Shown one piece after another: positions 16,489 to 24,967 of a DNA stretch of 32,197 bases. The stretch covers positions 1 through 32,197 of the forward strand of contig CAMDWJ010000044.1 in the NCBI GenBank assembly GCA_945877815.1, given 5' to 3'. Position 1 is the first letter of the stretch; each line of letters starts with the position of its first letter. The stretch is from Caenispirillum bisanense. GTDB taxonomy: Bacteria > Pseudomonadota > Alphaproteobacteria > Rhodospirillales > UBA2165. Under the pieces are notes generated by a model that ran no database searches, had not been told where the DNA came from, and worked only from the letters and a program-made list of their open reading frames with translations. The translations under genes were made by a program, and so were the position numbers.

Positions 16489-18750
16489 TTAGCGCTCGAC
16501 GGCGGCGGCGAGTAAGCGGTCCTTGTCGGCGAGCCGCGCGCTCAGCCGCCGTGCCATGAATTCATGGAAGTCGCCGCCGACATTGGGCGCGACTTTCCCG
16601 ATGCGATCGAGGATGTCGCGGGTCAGTCGATAGACCACGGCATCTTCGTCGGCGACGACGGTCGCCGAGCGCGCAAGCCCGAGATAGAAGCCAAGCTCGC
16701 CGACCATGGTTCCCGGACCCATCGTGCGCACTCGCATGGTCGCACCCGAGGCAAACGTTACCCGCACGGTGACGCGGCCGGATTCCAGGAAATAGAGATC
16801 GTCCGACTGTTCGCCCTGGGTTAGTACCGGAGCGCCCTTGGCGATTTCGCGGCGTTCGAGAAAGCCCACAAAATCGCGTGCCGTGGCGGCGTCGGCGAAT
16901 TCGCGCCCGAGCAGCGTGGCCAGCGGCTCGGGCGTCAATTGCGCGGGCCGCAGGCTCGCGAGAATACGCTCCTCGCACCATTCGAGGCCGTGATCCAAGG
17001 TATCGAACAGGCGAATGCCGCGCGCGCCATCGTCGTCGCTTGCGGCAAACAGCCCATCGCCTTTGATGCGACGGGCGAGACGGTCGGAGAACGACGTGAA
17101 CAGGATCGTGAATCCGATCCGGTCGGCCAACTGACGCAGCCGTTCGAAGCTGAAGGCGGCGGAACTGTCGATATCGTCGACGCCGCGGAAATCGAGCACG
17201 AGATAGCGGAACGCTTGCGGCTGACTGTCGCGCGCAAGGCGGATCTGGCGCAGCAGGGAATTCGCGGTGCCGAAGAATAGATAGCCTTGCAAATGCATGG
17301 TCAGCAATTGCCAGCCGTTGTCGTGCAGCCGCTTGCGGTCATCCTCCGCGCGTTCGACATTGCTTTCGGCGACCTCGCCGTTATAGCGCAAGCGCACGAC
17401 GGGAATACGGCTATAGCTCGCTGCGAAGCTGGCGCAGCCGGCGAGGAGCCCAGCGAAGACCGCAGTCACGAATCCGAATTTCACCGCGATGGCGACAATG
17501 CCGACGACGGTCAACCAGTCGATGATCGCAAGTTGACGGAGCGAGCGAACGATCCATTGGCGCATCATATCGAGGCCGAGATAAAGCAACAGCCCGCCCA
17601 GCATCGGTGTCGGCACGATCTCGACGATGAGAGCCCCTTTGAGCGAGACCGCGATCACCATCAGCCCGGCGGCGAAACCGGCGAAGCGCGTCTGCGCGCC
17701 TGCCTTGATCATGGCGAGAGAGCGGCTGACCGAGGTGTAGCCGACCATGCCGCCGGCAAGACCCGTCACCAAGGCCGCTAATCCGTGCCCGCGTAGATCG
17801 CGGTCGAGATCGGCGTCGCGCGCCATGGCGACTTCGAGCCCGCTGATATTCACCAGGATCGTTACGGCGGTCACCAGCATGATCGCGACGAGATCGCCCC
17901 AATGATCGAGCAAGACCATCCAATCGACTTCGGCCAGCCGATCTGGAGTCCATGGCATCGTCAAGGGCAGGGAGTCGGGCACCGACATCAGCCAGCCGTG
18001 CCCATGCAGTTGCGCCGTATCGAGGCCGACGATCCAAAAGGCGATGTGATGGGCGAGGATGCCGATCACGATCAAAACCGGTAGCGTCATGAAATGCTTG
18101 AACCGCGGCATGACGATGAAGAGTGTTGCCGTGACTGCCATGCTGGCGAGCAGGCGGGGCCACGGTTCGAATGCGCCGAGGGTGGCGAGGCTGGCGAAAT
18201 TGAGTGTGATGCCGCCGCCGACGCCGAGGCCGCCAGTGGCGACGAACCAACCCGTGGCGCCGAGGAAACCTGCCGTTACCGGGTAGGGAATGAAGCGCAC
18301 CGCCTGGCCGGCACGCGCGCTGCCGGGTACCACGAGGAAGATGCCGGTCAGGCAGGCGCTCAAGCTCAGCGCCGTCAGTACGGTGGCGAGCACGACGGAT
18401 GGTGCTGCATCGGCACCGAGATCGACCACGATGGTCGCGACGACGACCGCGAGCACCGCCGAGATATTCGCGTCCGTACCGGCGAGCGTGAAGGGTAGGG
18501 AACTCGCCAGCGATACGATCAGGGGCAGGATCGCCGTGGCGGTCAGGACCAAAACGAATCCTTAGGGGCGCAATCCCTCGACCGGACCTGAGAAGATCAA
18601 GGCGCCGTAGGACAGCGCATAGGTGATCGTCAGCAACGTCGCGACGAATGCGGCGGACAGATCGCCGGTCAATTGATGGGGCGATGGTAGGAGGCTGCTC
18701 ACCGTTATTTTTGGCGCGGGTATGGGAGCCTGATCCAAAATTTCCCCCAA
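16489..18750 (-). pseudogene. SulP-family anion transporter with STAS and cNMP domains, split by in-frame TAA
   Basis: Read through one stop codon this is a SulP/SLC26 anion transporter of about 753 residues. The first 62 codons end in ALSYGALIFSGPVEGLRP, then TAA (18564-18562), then the same frame continues GFVLVLTATAILPLIVSLASS, which is the family sequence expected next. So it is a single-codon nonsense change (an ancestral Tyr codon is likely), not a frameshift. The rest is intact: transport domain to about 17400, STAS domain (LLTMHLQGYLFFGTANS, VLDFRGVDDIDSSAAFSFERL), and a C-terminal cyclic-nucleotide-binding domain (GERSATV-type GELGFYLGLARSATV, with Arg kept). Start TTG 18750 follows GGAGG; GTG 18702 is an alternative. 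AAGGA beside the stop, six bases before TTG 18552, could allow reinitiation of a shortened protein. A sequencing or assembly error is equally possible. Confidence 0.8.
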
Positions 18751-19005
18751 TGAACCTCCGCGTTGACCGCGATAGGTTTCTGTCTTGTCTTTGGCGTAGC
18801 AGTTTCACGCGTCCGCTTCACGCGTCGTGTCGTAAGTGTAAACCGGTGTTTCCGGGCAGGCCGACATCAACAACAAATCTCGATAGATTTAAACGGATAC
18901 TGTAGAATTGAGAAAGCATTCGACAGGCAACCGGTTGAAACGTCTGTTTAGTCACAAAAACGTAATATTGGATGCCTGAAAATCAAATTTTGAGGTGAGA
19001 TAGGA

Positions 19006-19347
19006 ATGGAAATCGAACAAGAGAAGCTCCCGGACGGTGTAACGATCATTCGGCTTGCGGGGCGAATGGATTCTCAGGGTGCTTCGGATATCGATCTAAA
19101 ATTTACGGCTTACACCGTGCGCGATCGGGGGGCGGTCATCGTGGATATGTCCGCCGTCAGCTTCTTGGCCTCGATCGGAATTCGCACACTGATCCTCTCC
19201 GCGAAGGCCCTCCATGTGAGGGGCGGTAAGATCGCGTTGTTGAACCCGGACAGCGACGTGCGCAAGGTGCTCGAAATGGCCGGCGTGGACTCCCTCATCC
19301 CGGTTTGCGATTCGATGGAAAGCGCGCGATCGGCCGTTGTAGTGTGA
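19006..19347 (+). CDS. STAS-domain anti-sigma factor antagonist (SpoIIAA/RsbV type)
   Basis: A 113-residue single STAS domain. In partner switching the unphosphorylated antagonist binds the anti-sigma kinase and frees its target; phosphorylation releases it. The domain runs VTIIRLAGRMDSQGASDID, AVIVDMSAVSFLASIGIRTLI and GGKIALLNPDSDVRKVLEMAGVDSLIPV. The phosphoacceptor is predicted at Ser56 in FLASIGIR. ATG 19006 follows an AGGTGAGATAGGA stretch. The kinase gene starts five bases after its stop, and the phosphatase follows, giving all three members of the switch. An AT-rich 255-base region lies upstream, without a recognised promoter. Confidence 0.92.
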   Translation: MEIEQEKLPDGVTIIRLAGRMDSQGASDIDLKFTAYTVRDRGAVIVDMSAVSFLASIGIRTLILSAKALHVRGGKIALLNPDSDVRKVLEMAGVDSLIPVCDSMESARSAVVV

Positions 19348-19351
19348 CCAC

Positions 19352-19759
19352 GTGGCAGCGCTTGTTCTGGAAAACGATGTCGCGGAATTGCGCCGTATGA
19401 GCGATTGGTTGGCCGCCGAGGCGCAGGTGCTCGGCCTGTCCGATCGATTGGTCCACGATCTTGACCTATGCGCGAACGAGGCGGTCACGAACATAATTAG
19501 CTATGGCTGGGACGATGATCGTGATCACTCCATAGCTCTGTATATTGCGACACAAGGCGGTCGGGTGACACTGGAAATCGAGGATGACGGTCGAGCGTTC
19601 AATCCGTTGGAGCTGCCCGAGCGTGGGACCCCGAAGACGGTGCTCGAAGCGCCGGTTGGGGGCCTGGGCATAAAACTCATTCGCGAGATGATGCCAGGGT
19701 CGCGTTACGAACGTCGTGGCGGGCGAAACGTGCTTACTCTGTCTGCTGCGATTGGCTGA
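19352..19759 (+). CDS. Anti-sigma-type serine kinase (RsbW/SpoIIAB-like HATPase)
   Basis: A 135-residue GHKL ATPase of the HATPase_c_2 group that phosphorylates STAS antagonists. N box: LDLCANEAVTNIISYGW; G1 box: EIEDDGRAFNP; G2 box: GGLGIKLIREMM. The start is GTG 19352, four bases after the antagonist stop, so the two are likely coupled. Its regulated partner could be a sigma factor, but no sigma gene is present, and in many Gram-negative bacteria such switches control other outputs (biofilm, c-di-GMP, secretion). The downstream phosphatase frame overlaps or follows immediately. Confidence 0.92.
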   Translation: MAALVLENDVAELRRMSDWLAAEAQVLGLSDRLVHDLDLCANEAVTNIISYGWDDDRDHSIALYIATQGGRVTLEIEDDGRAFNPLELPERGTPKTVLEAPVGGLGIKLIREMMPGSRYERRGGRNVLTLSAAIG

Positions 19760-19829
19760 ATTGAGCGAGTTACCCCATAAGCGAAGGGCCCGCGGCGCCG
19801 ACCGGCGTTCACGGCGGGATGATACATTT

Positions 19830-21041
19830 ATGGGCCCGGAACGCCGCCAATCCGGAGACCCGCGTCGCCACGGCTACCTCTCGTATTCGCCGCTCTTCGA
19901 AGGTCTTTCGTACGACAGTGTCGAGGACGCGATTGAAGGATGCCAGATTCAGAATCTATCGACGGGAGAAGTCCTGCTCGACCCGACTCGTCTGAATAAG
20001 GCCATGTACCTGGTTCTTGCCGGGCACCTCGACGTCCACCTCGGCACCGAAAATTCCCAAGATACGATTCCGATCGGGCCCGGGGAAACGCTTGGCGAGA
20101 TGTCGATCATCGACGGGCAACCGGTCTCGGCGTTCGTCTCGGCGGGCGAGCCGTCGCAAGTCGTCATTGTTCCCGAGCAGGTGTTTTTGGAGAATTTCCT
20201 CCTCATTCCCGGATTCGCGCGCAACCTGGCACGGGTTCTGTCCGCTCGCATGCGCGAGAGCAACGATCGTGTTGTCGCGCGCTTGCGCGAGCGCCTTGCG
20301 CTCGAACATCTGCAAAAAGAACTTCAGATTGCGCGGGGTATTCAGGAAGGCATGCTTCCCGGGCGCGGGACGCTGTTTCCGGACCGGAGCGAAATCGATC
20401 TCCACGGTCTAATGGTCCCCGCACGCGATATTGGCGGCGATCTGTACGACGCGTTCTTCGTCTCGCCCGATCACCTCGCGCTGGCTGTCGGCGACGTTTC
20501 GGGCAAGGGAATTCCCGCGGCGCTCTTCATGGCGCGGGTCGTCGCCCAATTGCGATTGGTGGCGATGTGGGAGACGTCACCCGCTACCGTATTGACGCGG
20601 TTGAACCGGCTTTTGTGCGAACACAATGACGCGGGCATGTTCGTTACGTTGCTCTATTTTGTGCTCGATATACGAACCGGCCAATACCGCTACTCGAATG
20701 CCGGCCATAACCCTCCGGCCATCTTTTCGGGCGGCAACTGGCGCTACCAGGCCTTGCCGAAAGGGCTTGTCGCCGGGATCATGGGCGATGCCCCCTTTGC
20801 CGAGATGGACGGCTGTTTGGCGCCGGACGAAACGCTATTGCTCTACACCGACGGGGTAACCGAAGCGACCAATCGGGCCGAAAAGCTTTACGGCGAAGCG
20901 CGTCTTCTGGAGGTTCTTGGCTCGCCCGGCGACCCATCGACCGCAGCGCTTGTTGAGCGCGTGAAGAGGTCCGTGGAAATATTCGCGGATGGCGCGGCGC
21001 AATCGGACGATATTACAATGCTGGCCATTCGCCGCCGTTAA
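19830..21041 (+). CDS. PP2C-type phosphatase (RsbU/SpoIIE) with N-terminal cNMP-like domain
   Basis: A 403-residue regulator expected to dephosphorylate the STAS antagonist of the same operon. Residues 15-140 form a Crp-like cyclic-nucleotide-binding fold (SPLFEGLSYDSVEDAI, GETLGEMSIIDGQPVSAFV). The phosphate-binding Arg of true cAMP/cGMP sites is replaced (PVSA instead of PRSA), so another ligand or none is bound. A coiled-coil linker (ARLRERLALEHLQKELQIARGIQEGMLP) joins it to the PP2C/SpoIIE domain with metal-binding residues in ARDIGGDLYDAF, VGDVSGKGIPAALFMA, NAGHNPP, TDGVTEATN and QSDDITMLAI. The start is uncertain. ATG 19830 is given; TTG 19761, one base after the kinase stop, would add 23 residues rich in Arg pairs that resemble the sequence following ATG 19830. 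Confidence 0.9.
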   Translation: MGPERRQSGDPRRHGYLSYSPLFEGLSYDSVEDAIEGCQIQNLSTGEVLLDPTRLNKAMYLVLAGHLDVHLGTENSQDTIPIGPGETLGEMSIIDGQPVSAFVSAGEPSQVVIVPEQVFLENFLLIPGFARNLARVLSARMRESNDRVVARLRERLALEHLQKELQIARGIQEGMLPGRGTLFPDRSEIDLHGLMVPARDIGGDLYDAFFVSPDHLALAVGDVSGKGIPAALFMARVVAQLRLVAMWETSPATVLTRLNRLLCEHNDAGMFVTLLYFVLDIRTGQYRYSNAGHNPPAIFSGGNWRYQALPKGLVAGIMGDAPFAEMDGCLAPDETLLLYTDGVTEATNRAEKLYGEARLLEVLGSPGDPSTAALVERVKRSVEIFADGAAQSDDITMLAIRRR

Positions 21042-21055
21042 AGGAGGAAAGAGTC

Positions 21056-21439
21056 GTGACACTCGAACCTCTGCTCGCTGCATCCCCGGTCATACAGGTG
21101 CATGTGGCCACCGTGAGCGTTGCCTTCGTCCTCGGACTTGCGCAGTTTGCCGCGCCCAAGGGCGTCACGCTACATCGCATCATGGGTTGGAGTTGGGTCG
21201 GCGTGATGGTCGTGGCGGCCGTTTCGTCGTTCTGGATCAAGTCTTGGGGCCAATGGAGCGCGATCCATTTTCTGTCTGTGCTGGTGCTGATTATGTTGCC
21301 GGTCGGGGTTGCGTTCGCGCGGCGCGGACGGCTACGCGGGCACAAGATCACAATGATCTCGATCTTCGTCGGCGCGTTGGTGATCGCGGGGCTTTTCACC
21401 TTCATCCCCGGGCGGCTCATGCACGCCACCATCTTCTGA
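21056..21439 (+). CDS. DUF2306 family membrane protein
   Basis: A 127-residue inner-membrane protein with four predicted helices (about 12-32, 43-63, 70-88, 98-118). The pattern HVATVSVAFVLGLAQF, G-T-HR-MGW-WV, IHFLS and GHK-TM--I--GALVIAG-FTF-PGR matches the DUF2306 family, whose function is unknown. The conserved His residues (H16, H40, H70, H95) are spread over the helices and could bind metal or heme; that is inference. The start is GTG 21056, seven bases after a strong AAAGGAGGA. It lies 14 bases after the phosphatase gene and is probably cotranscribed with it. Confidence 0.85.
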   Translation: MTLEPLLAASPVIQVHVATVSVAFVLGLAQFAAPKGVTLHRIMGWSWVGVMVVAAVSSFWIKSWGQWSAIHFLSVLVLIMLPVGVAFARRGRLRGHKITMISIFVGALVIAGLFTFIPGRLMHATIF

Positions 21440-21466
21440 AATTCCAGCGGTGCGTCGTTCGGCCGT

Positions 21467-21640
21467 TCAGCTTTCCTCGCCTGGGGCATCATCCTTTGGG
21501 TGTTTAGGCCGGCGGCGATAGACGTCCTTTTCGGCCGGCACCACCTTCGGCTTGAAGAGGCCGCTTTCCTTGAGGGCGCGCGCATGCGGATTGCGCGGGC
21601 GGGATGGTGCCTTTTCGGTCGTTTTTGTTTTCTTGCCCAT
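21467..21640 (-). CDS. Small basic protein, tentatively ArfA-like ribosome-rescue factor
   Basis: A 57-residue, strongly basic ORF: MGKKTKTTEKAPSRPRNPHA, then ARALKESGLFKPKVVPAEKD, then VYRRRPKHPKDDAPGEES. The spacing of N-x2-A-x2-L, LF-x-x-KVV and Y-x-R/K-R-x-x-KH resembles the ArfA family (in E. coli: N-A-I-E-A-L, LFRQRV, Y-M-R-K-G-K-H), which recruits RF2 to stalled non-stop ribosomes. The match is by eye and short. The mRNA hairpin that makes enteric arfA a tmRNA target was not seen. ATG 21640 is used; GTG 21655 is possible. It is convergent with DUF2306 and divergent from the binding-protein gene. Confidence 0.5.
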   Translation of the reverse strand: MGKKTKTTEKAPSRPRNPHARALKESGLFKPKVVPAEKDVYRRRPKHPKDDAPGEES

Positions 21641-21703
21641 GGTCGCGTCGAACACTTAGACTTCTAATCAATTAAGAAACCAACGTCTGACAGGGAGACT
21701 AAC

Positions 21704-22720
21704 ATGCCCTACGTGCTTCGCGTATCCGCACTCGCGGCAGGGCTGTTGGCGCTGACAAGCGTCGCCGAGGTAAGAGCACAATCCAGCATCGATCTGATCA
21801 TCGGATCGGACGCGGGCGGCGGCTACGATATCTATGGGCGCACGGTCGCCCGCCATATCTCCAAATACCTGCCCGGTAATCCGACGATCGTGCCCCGCAA
21901 TATGCCGGGTGCGGGCGGCAATCGCGCGGCCGAATTCGCCTATAACCAGGCGCCCAAAGACGGCTCGGCTTTCGCGATTATCTTTCCGGGTTCGGTGATG
22001 ACGCCGCTGGTGGATCCGAGCAGTGGCCTCAAATTCGATCCGGCGAAATTCAACTATATCGGCACGGCGGCAAAAGAGACGCGCGTTTGCGCCTTTCGCA
22101 AGGAAGCCAAGGCTAAGACATTCGCCGATGCGATGAAGGAGGAAACCATCATCGCTGCCTCGGCCGAGGGTGGCTCGACTGCCGATTATGCCCTGCTCAC
22201 CAACGATGTGCTCGGCACCAAGTTCAAGATCGTGCGCGGCTACAAAGGTACCCGCGAGATGCTGCTCGCGGTCGAACGCGGCGAAGCGGATGGGCTGTGC
22301 GGTTATGCCTATTCGAGTCTTAAGACGCAGAAGCCCGAATGGAGCGACGGCACACAGATCAACATCGTCGTGCAGTTCGGCATCGACGCCGATCGGGATC
22401 TCGACAAGATGAAGGTGCCGTCGATCTTCACCTTCACCAAGACCGAAGCCGACAGGCAGGTCTTTGAACTTCTCGTCGGTCAGCAGGAATTCGGCCGGCC
22501 CTTCGTCATGCCGCCGGGCGTGCCGGCCGACAAGCTGAAGAACATGCGCGACGCCTTTGCCAAGATCTTCTCCGATCCCGAGTTCATCGAGGAAGGCAAG
22601 AAGCAGAAACTCGATATCGGCTACGGTTCGGGCGAGGAGGTGCAGAAGCTCGTCACTCGGCTCTATGCGACGCCTAAACCGGTCGTGGATCGCATGGTCA
22701 AGGCGATGGCGGCGAAGTAA
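21704..22720 (+). CDS. TctC-type tripartite tricarboxylate transporter binding protein
   Basis: A 338-residue periplasmic binding protein of the Bug/TctC family (TTT transporters for carboxylates). The signal peptide occupies about the first 25 residues (LRVSALAAGLLALTSVAEVRAQ). Family segments: IIGSDAGGGYDIYGRTVARHISKYLPGNPTIVPRNMPGAGG, the DGSAFAII and GSTADYALLT ligand-loop region, and GYKGTREMLLAVERGEADGLCGY. A GGGAGA ribosome-binding site precedes ATG 21704. It faces the TctA-TctB fusion tail to tail, 13 bases apart, while a second binding protein is encoded in line with that fusion. The ligand is unknown. Confidence 0.93.
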   Translation: MPYVLRVSALAAGLLALTSVAEVRAQSSIDLIIGSDAGGGYDIYGRTVARHISKYLPGNPTIVPRNMPGAGGNRAAEFAYNQAPKDGSAFAIIFPGSVMTPLVDPSSGLKFDPAKFNYIGTAAKETRVCAFRKEAKAKTFADAMKEETIIAASAEGGSTADYALLTNDVLGTKFKIVRGYKGTREMLLAVERGEADGLCGYAYSSLKTQKPEWSDGTQINIVVQFGIDADRDLDKMKVPSIFTFTKTEADRQVFELLVGQQEFGRPFVMPPGVPADKLKNMRDAFAKIFSDPEFIEEGKKQKLDIGYGSGEEVQKLVTRLYATPKPVVDRMVKAMAAK

Positions 22721-22743
22721 CGCCGTTATTCGCTCACAAGCGA
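22712..22743. other. Overlapping hairpins between convergent transport genes
   Basis: A stem GCGAA-g-TAAC / GTTA-TTCGC (22712-22733, loop GCC, one bulged G) spans both stop codons. A second stem TCGCT/AGCGA with loop CACA (22730-22743) shares part of it, so only one can form. Neither has a T tract, so I do not call a classical terminator. A bidirectional end structure is plausible. Confidence 0.3.
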
Positions 22744-24782
22744 GCTGAAATCCAGCTCCACATGATCGGCTCAGGCCAGAATACGCCCATGTAATAATCG
22801 AGCATGCCGTAGGCCATGAGAGCGACGCAGGCCGCCGAGATCGGTGCGGCGATCCAACGGGTTCGCCCCTCGCACATCACGAAGGGGAAGAGCGCCGCAT
22901 ATAGGATGGACGTATAAAGCAGCCCGATCGTCATCGTTCCGATCGCGAACAGGACAATCGAGATTGCGATCACGCCGGCGGTCTTGGCGGCACCGGGCGT
23001 TTCCAAGCTACGCAAGCCAATGTCCATGATTTCGCCGGTGACCGACCGCCGCATGAAGAGAAGGTGAAACAGAATAAGGCCGATTACCGGGATGCCGACG
23101 AGCAGGGGCATGAAGCGTGCGCGCGGCGCCCAGTTGAAGGCTTCCCACATCATCCAACCGACAACCAGCAGAACGGCGAGCGCGAACCAATGTTCGAGAC
23201 GCCATGAGCCGCTGAAACGCCGCGCGGCCGAGCGCGGTTGAGGCGAGGTCTGGCTCCGGCTTTCGGCTGTGACCGCCGCTTCCGCCGCTTCGGCGGCGGC
23301 CTTGATTGCAGCCATCTTGCGCTCGGACCGAACGAGGGCATAGATCGTAACCGCACTGAGGACAAGCAGTATGACGGTGATCGGCCGCGTGAGCAGGTCC
23401 AACGGTCCATAAGCCGATATGGCGCTTTGCAGATTGCGCTCGATGATGGCGCCCAGGATGAACCCCAGGATCAACGGTGGGCGTGGCCATTGGAAGGCCT
23501 TCATGGCGAGCCCTATTGGGGTGAAGATCATCAGGATCAGCACGCCGAATCCGCTGGTCGATTCCTGGAACGCAGACAGGAACGAGATCGGGATGATGAT
23601 GGCGCCGATCACTGCATAGGGGATCAGGGTCACCTTGGCCAGTTGCGCCGTCAGCACGAGGCCGAGCATGGTGATGAGCAGGTTTCCGATGCCGAAACTG
23701 ACGGCCAGCATGATGGTGATGTCGGCATAACGGCCCAACATCTGCGGGCCGGGCGCGATCCCGTAAGCGAGCATGGCGGCCAGCACAAACACCCAGGCAA
23801 GTCCGCCCGGTACGCCGAAGGCCAGCGTAGGGATGGCCTGACCGCCTTCCTTCGAATTGTTGGCCGACTCGGCGAAAATGACGCCGTCCAGCGAGCCTTT
23901 GCCGAACTGGCTCTTGTCCTTGGAGAGGCTCACGCCGACGGCGTAGGACAACCAATCGATGACCGCACTGCCGATGCCGGGGACCGCGCCGAAAAAGACG
24001 CCGAGCAGCGAATGGCGGATGGTGATCCGCCAGCGCTTGAGCCCATCGACCGCGCCGCGCATCACCTCGCGCACCGAAATCGTACTGTCCTTGGGAGCCA
24101 TCGGCTGCTTGGTCGCGCAAAGATCGAGCACTTCAGGCAGGGCGAAGATGCCGAGCGTGACCGCGATGATCGGCAAGCCCTCGACCAGATCGAGGGTATC
24201 GAAGGTGTAACGCTCGGTCGCCGTGCCGAAATGCGTGCCGACCGTGCCAAGCAGAATGCCGAGCAAGCCGGCGGCCAGTCCCTTCAACATAGCGCCGCGG
24301 CTCAGAACCGACACCATGGCAACGCCGAACAGCGCCATCGCGGCTATCTCGGAGAAGCTGAAATTAAGAATAAACGGTCGGATAATGGGGATAACGAGAA
24401 CCAGGACGACCGCGCCGACCACGCCGCCGACAGCCGAGACAGCGTAGACAGCGCCCAACGTATGCGCCGCGAGGCCGCGTTTGGCGAGCTGCGTGCCCTC
24501 GAAAAACGTCACCTGCGTGGCCGGTCCGGGATAACCCATCAGGATCGCCGGAATGGAATCCAGTGTGTTGGACACACCGGCGATGGTTGCCAGAAACACG
24601 ATGCCAACGAGAGGGTCTTGGATCGTGAAGACCACGAAGGGAATGGCGATGGCCATGACGATGGGCGTGCCGACACCGGGAATGAGACCGACGGCCGCTG
24701 AGACCAGGACGCCGCCAACGACCGCGCCCCAATAGCTCCACGTAGTCAGATGGGCGAGGCCCGCCATTATCGTTTCGAACAC
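22734..24782 (-). CDS. TctA-TctB fused membrane subunit of a TTT carboxylate transporter
   Basis: A 682-residue inner-membrane protein. Residues 1-500 are TctA (about 12 helices), with VGLIPGVGTPIVMAIAIPF and the second half-repeat GAVPGIGSAVIDWLSYAVG plus GIFAESANNSKEGGQAIPTLAFGVPGG. A charged alanine-rich linker (AAIKAAAEAAEAAVTAESRSQ) follows, then a TctB-like four-helix domain (about 525-682: LEHWFALAVLLVVGWMMW, LLFMRRSV, GVIAISIVLFAIGTMTIG, the last helix near the C-terminus). TctA and TctB are usually separate genes; here they are joined. Start GTG 24782 follows GGGGAGAT. It sits downstream of the second TctC gene and the Rieske oxygenase on the same strand, suggesting one catabolic operon. 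Confidence 0.92.
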   Translation of the reverse strand: MFETIMAGLAHLTTWSYWGAVVGGVLVSAAVGLIPGVGTPIVMAIAIPFVVFTIQDPLVGIVFLATIAGVSNTLDSIPAILMGYPGPATQVTFFEGTQLAKRGLAAHTLGAVYAVSAVGGVVGAVVLVLVIPIIRPFILNFSFSEIAAMALFGVAMVSVLSRGAMLKGLAAGLLGILLGTVGTHFGTATERYTFDTLDLVEGLPIIAVTLGIFALPEVLDLCATKQPMAPKDSTISVREVMRGAVDGLKRWRITIRHSLLGVFFGAVPGIGSAVIDWLSYAVGVSLSKDKSQFGKGSLDGVIFAESANNSKEGGQAIPTLAFGVPGGLAWVFVLAAMLAYGIAPGPQMLGRYADITIMLAVSFGIGNLLITMLGLVLTAQLAKVTLIPYAVIGAIIIPISFLSAFQESTSGFGVLILMIFTPIGLAMKAFQWPRPPLILGFILGAIIERNLQSAISAYGPLDLLTRPITVILLVLSAVTIYALVRSERKMAAIKAAAEAAEAAVTAESRSQTSPQPRSAARRFSGSWRLEHWFALAVLLVVGWMMWEAFNWAPRARFMPLLVGIPVIGLILFHLLFMRRSVTGEIMDIGLRSLETPGAAKTAGVIAISIVLFAIGTMTIGLLYTSILYAALFPFVMCEGRTRWIAAPISAACVALMAYGMLDYYMGVFWPEPIMWSWISARL

Positions 24783-24880
24783 CGATATCTCCCCTTGAAC
24801 GGCCGGATGTTCCGGTCGGCTATCTGTTTATTTCCGGGTAAGCCGAATAAGGCAGTCAAAATGCGGAAGGGAGCGCTGCT

Positions 24881-24928
24881 CGAGGGTCATTGCTCCGGCA
24901 GTTTCGTGTCTGCCTTGGCGTACCCTCG
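24881..24928 (-). other. Nested hairpin between tctC2 and tctAB
   Basis: Outer arms CGAGGGT (24881-24887) and ACCCTCG (24922-24928) enclose inner arms GGCAG (24897-24901) and CTGCC (24910-24914). The 185-base gap also holds CGGCCGGA/TCCGGTCG around 24798-24816, just before the tctAB ribosome-binding site. There is no T tract. Intercistronic structures like this often stabilise the upstream message for an abundant binding protein relative to its membrane subunit; here that is inference. Confidence 0.4.
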
Positions 24929-24967
24929 GGCCCGATCCCAAGTCCTCAGTTTCGATTGTTCTCGATC

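Noticed and set aside
17411-18808. 465-codon minus-strand frame, and 23238-24701 on the plus strand
   Set aside because: They overlap the SulP and TctA-TctB genes in another frame; arginine- or aspartate-rich shadow sequence only.
18763-18951. 62-codon plus-strand ORF in the gap between SulP and the STAS gene
   Set aside because: No ribosome-binding site, no family resemblance, and it runs into an AT-rich promoter-like region.
18930-18970. TTGAAA ... TAATAT as a promoter for the partner-switch operon
   Set aside because: The spacing is about 22 bases, outside the workable 16-19 range, and no EcfG-type GGAAC element was found.
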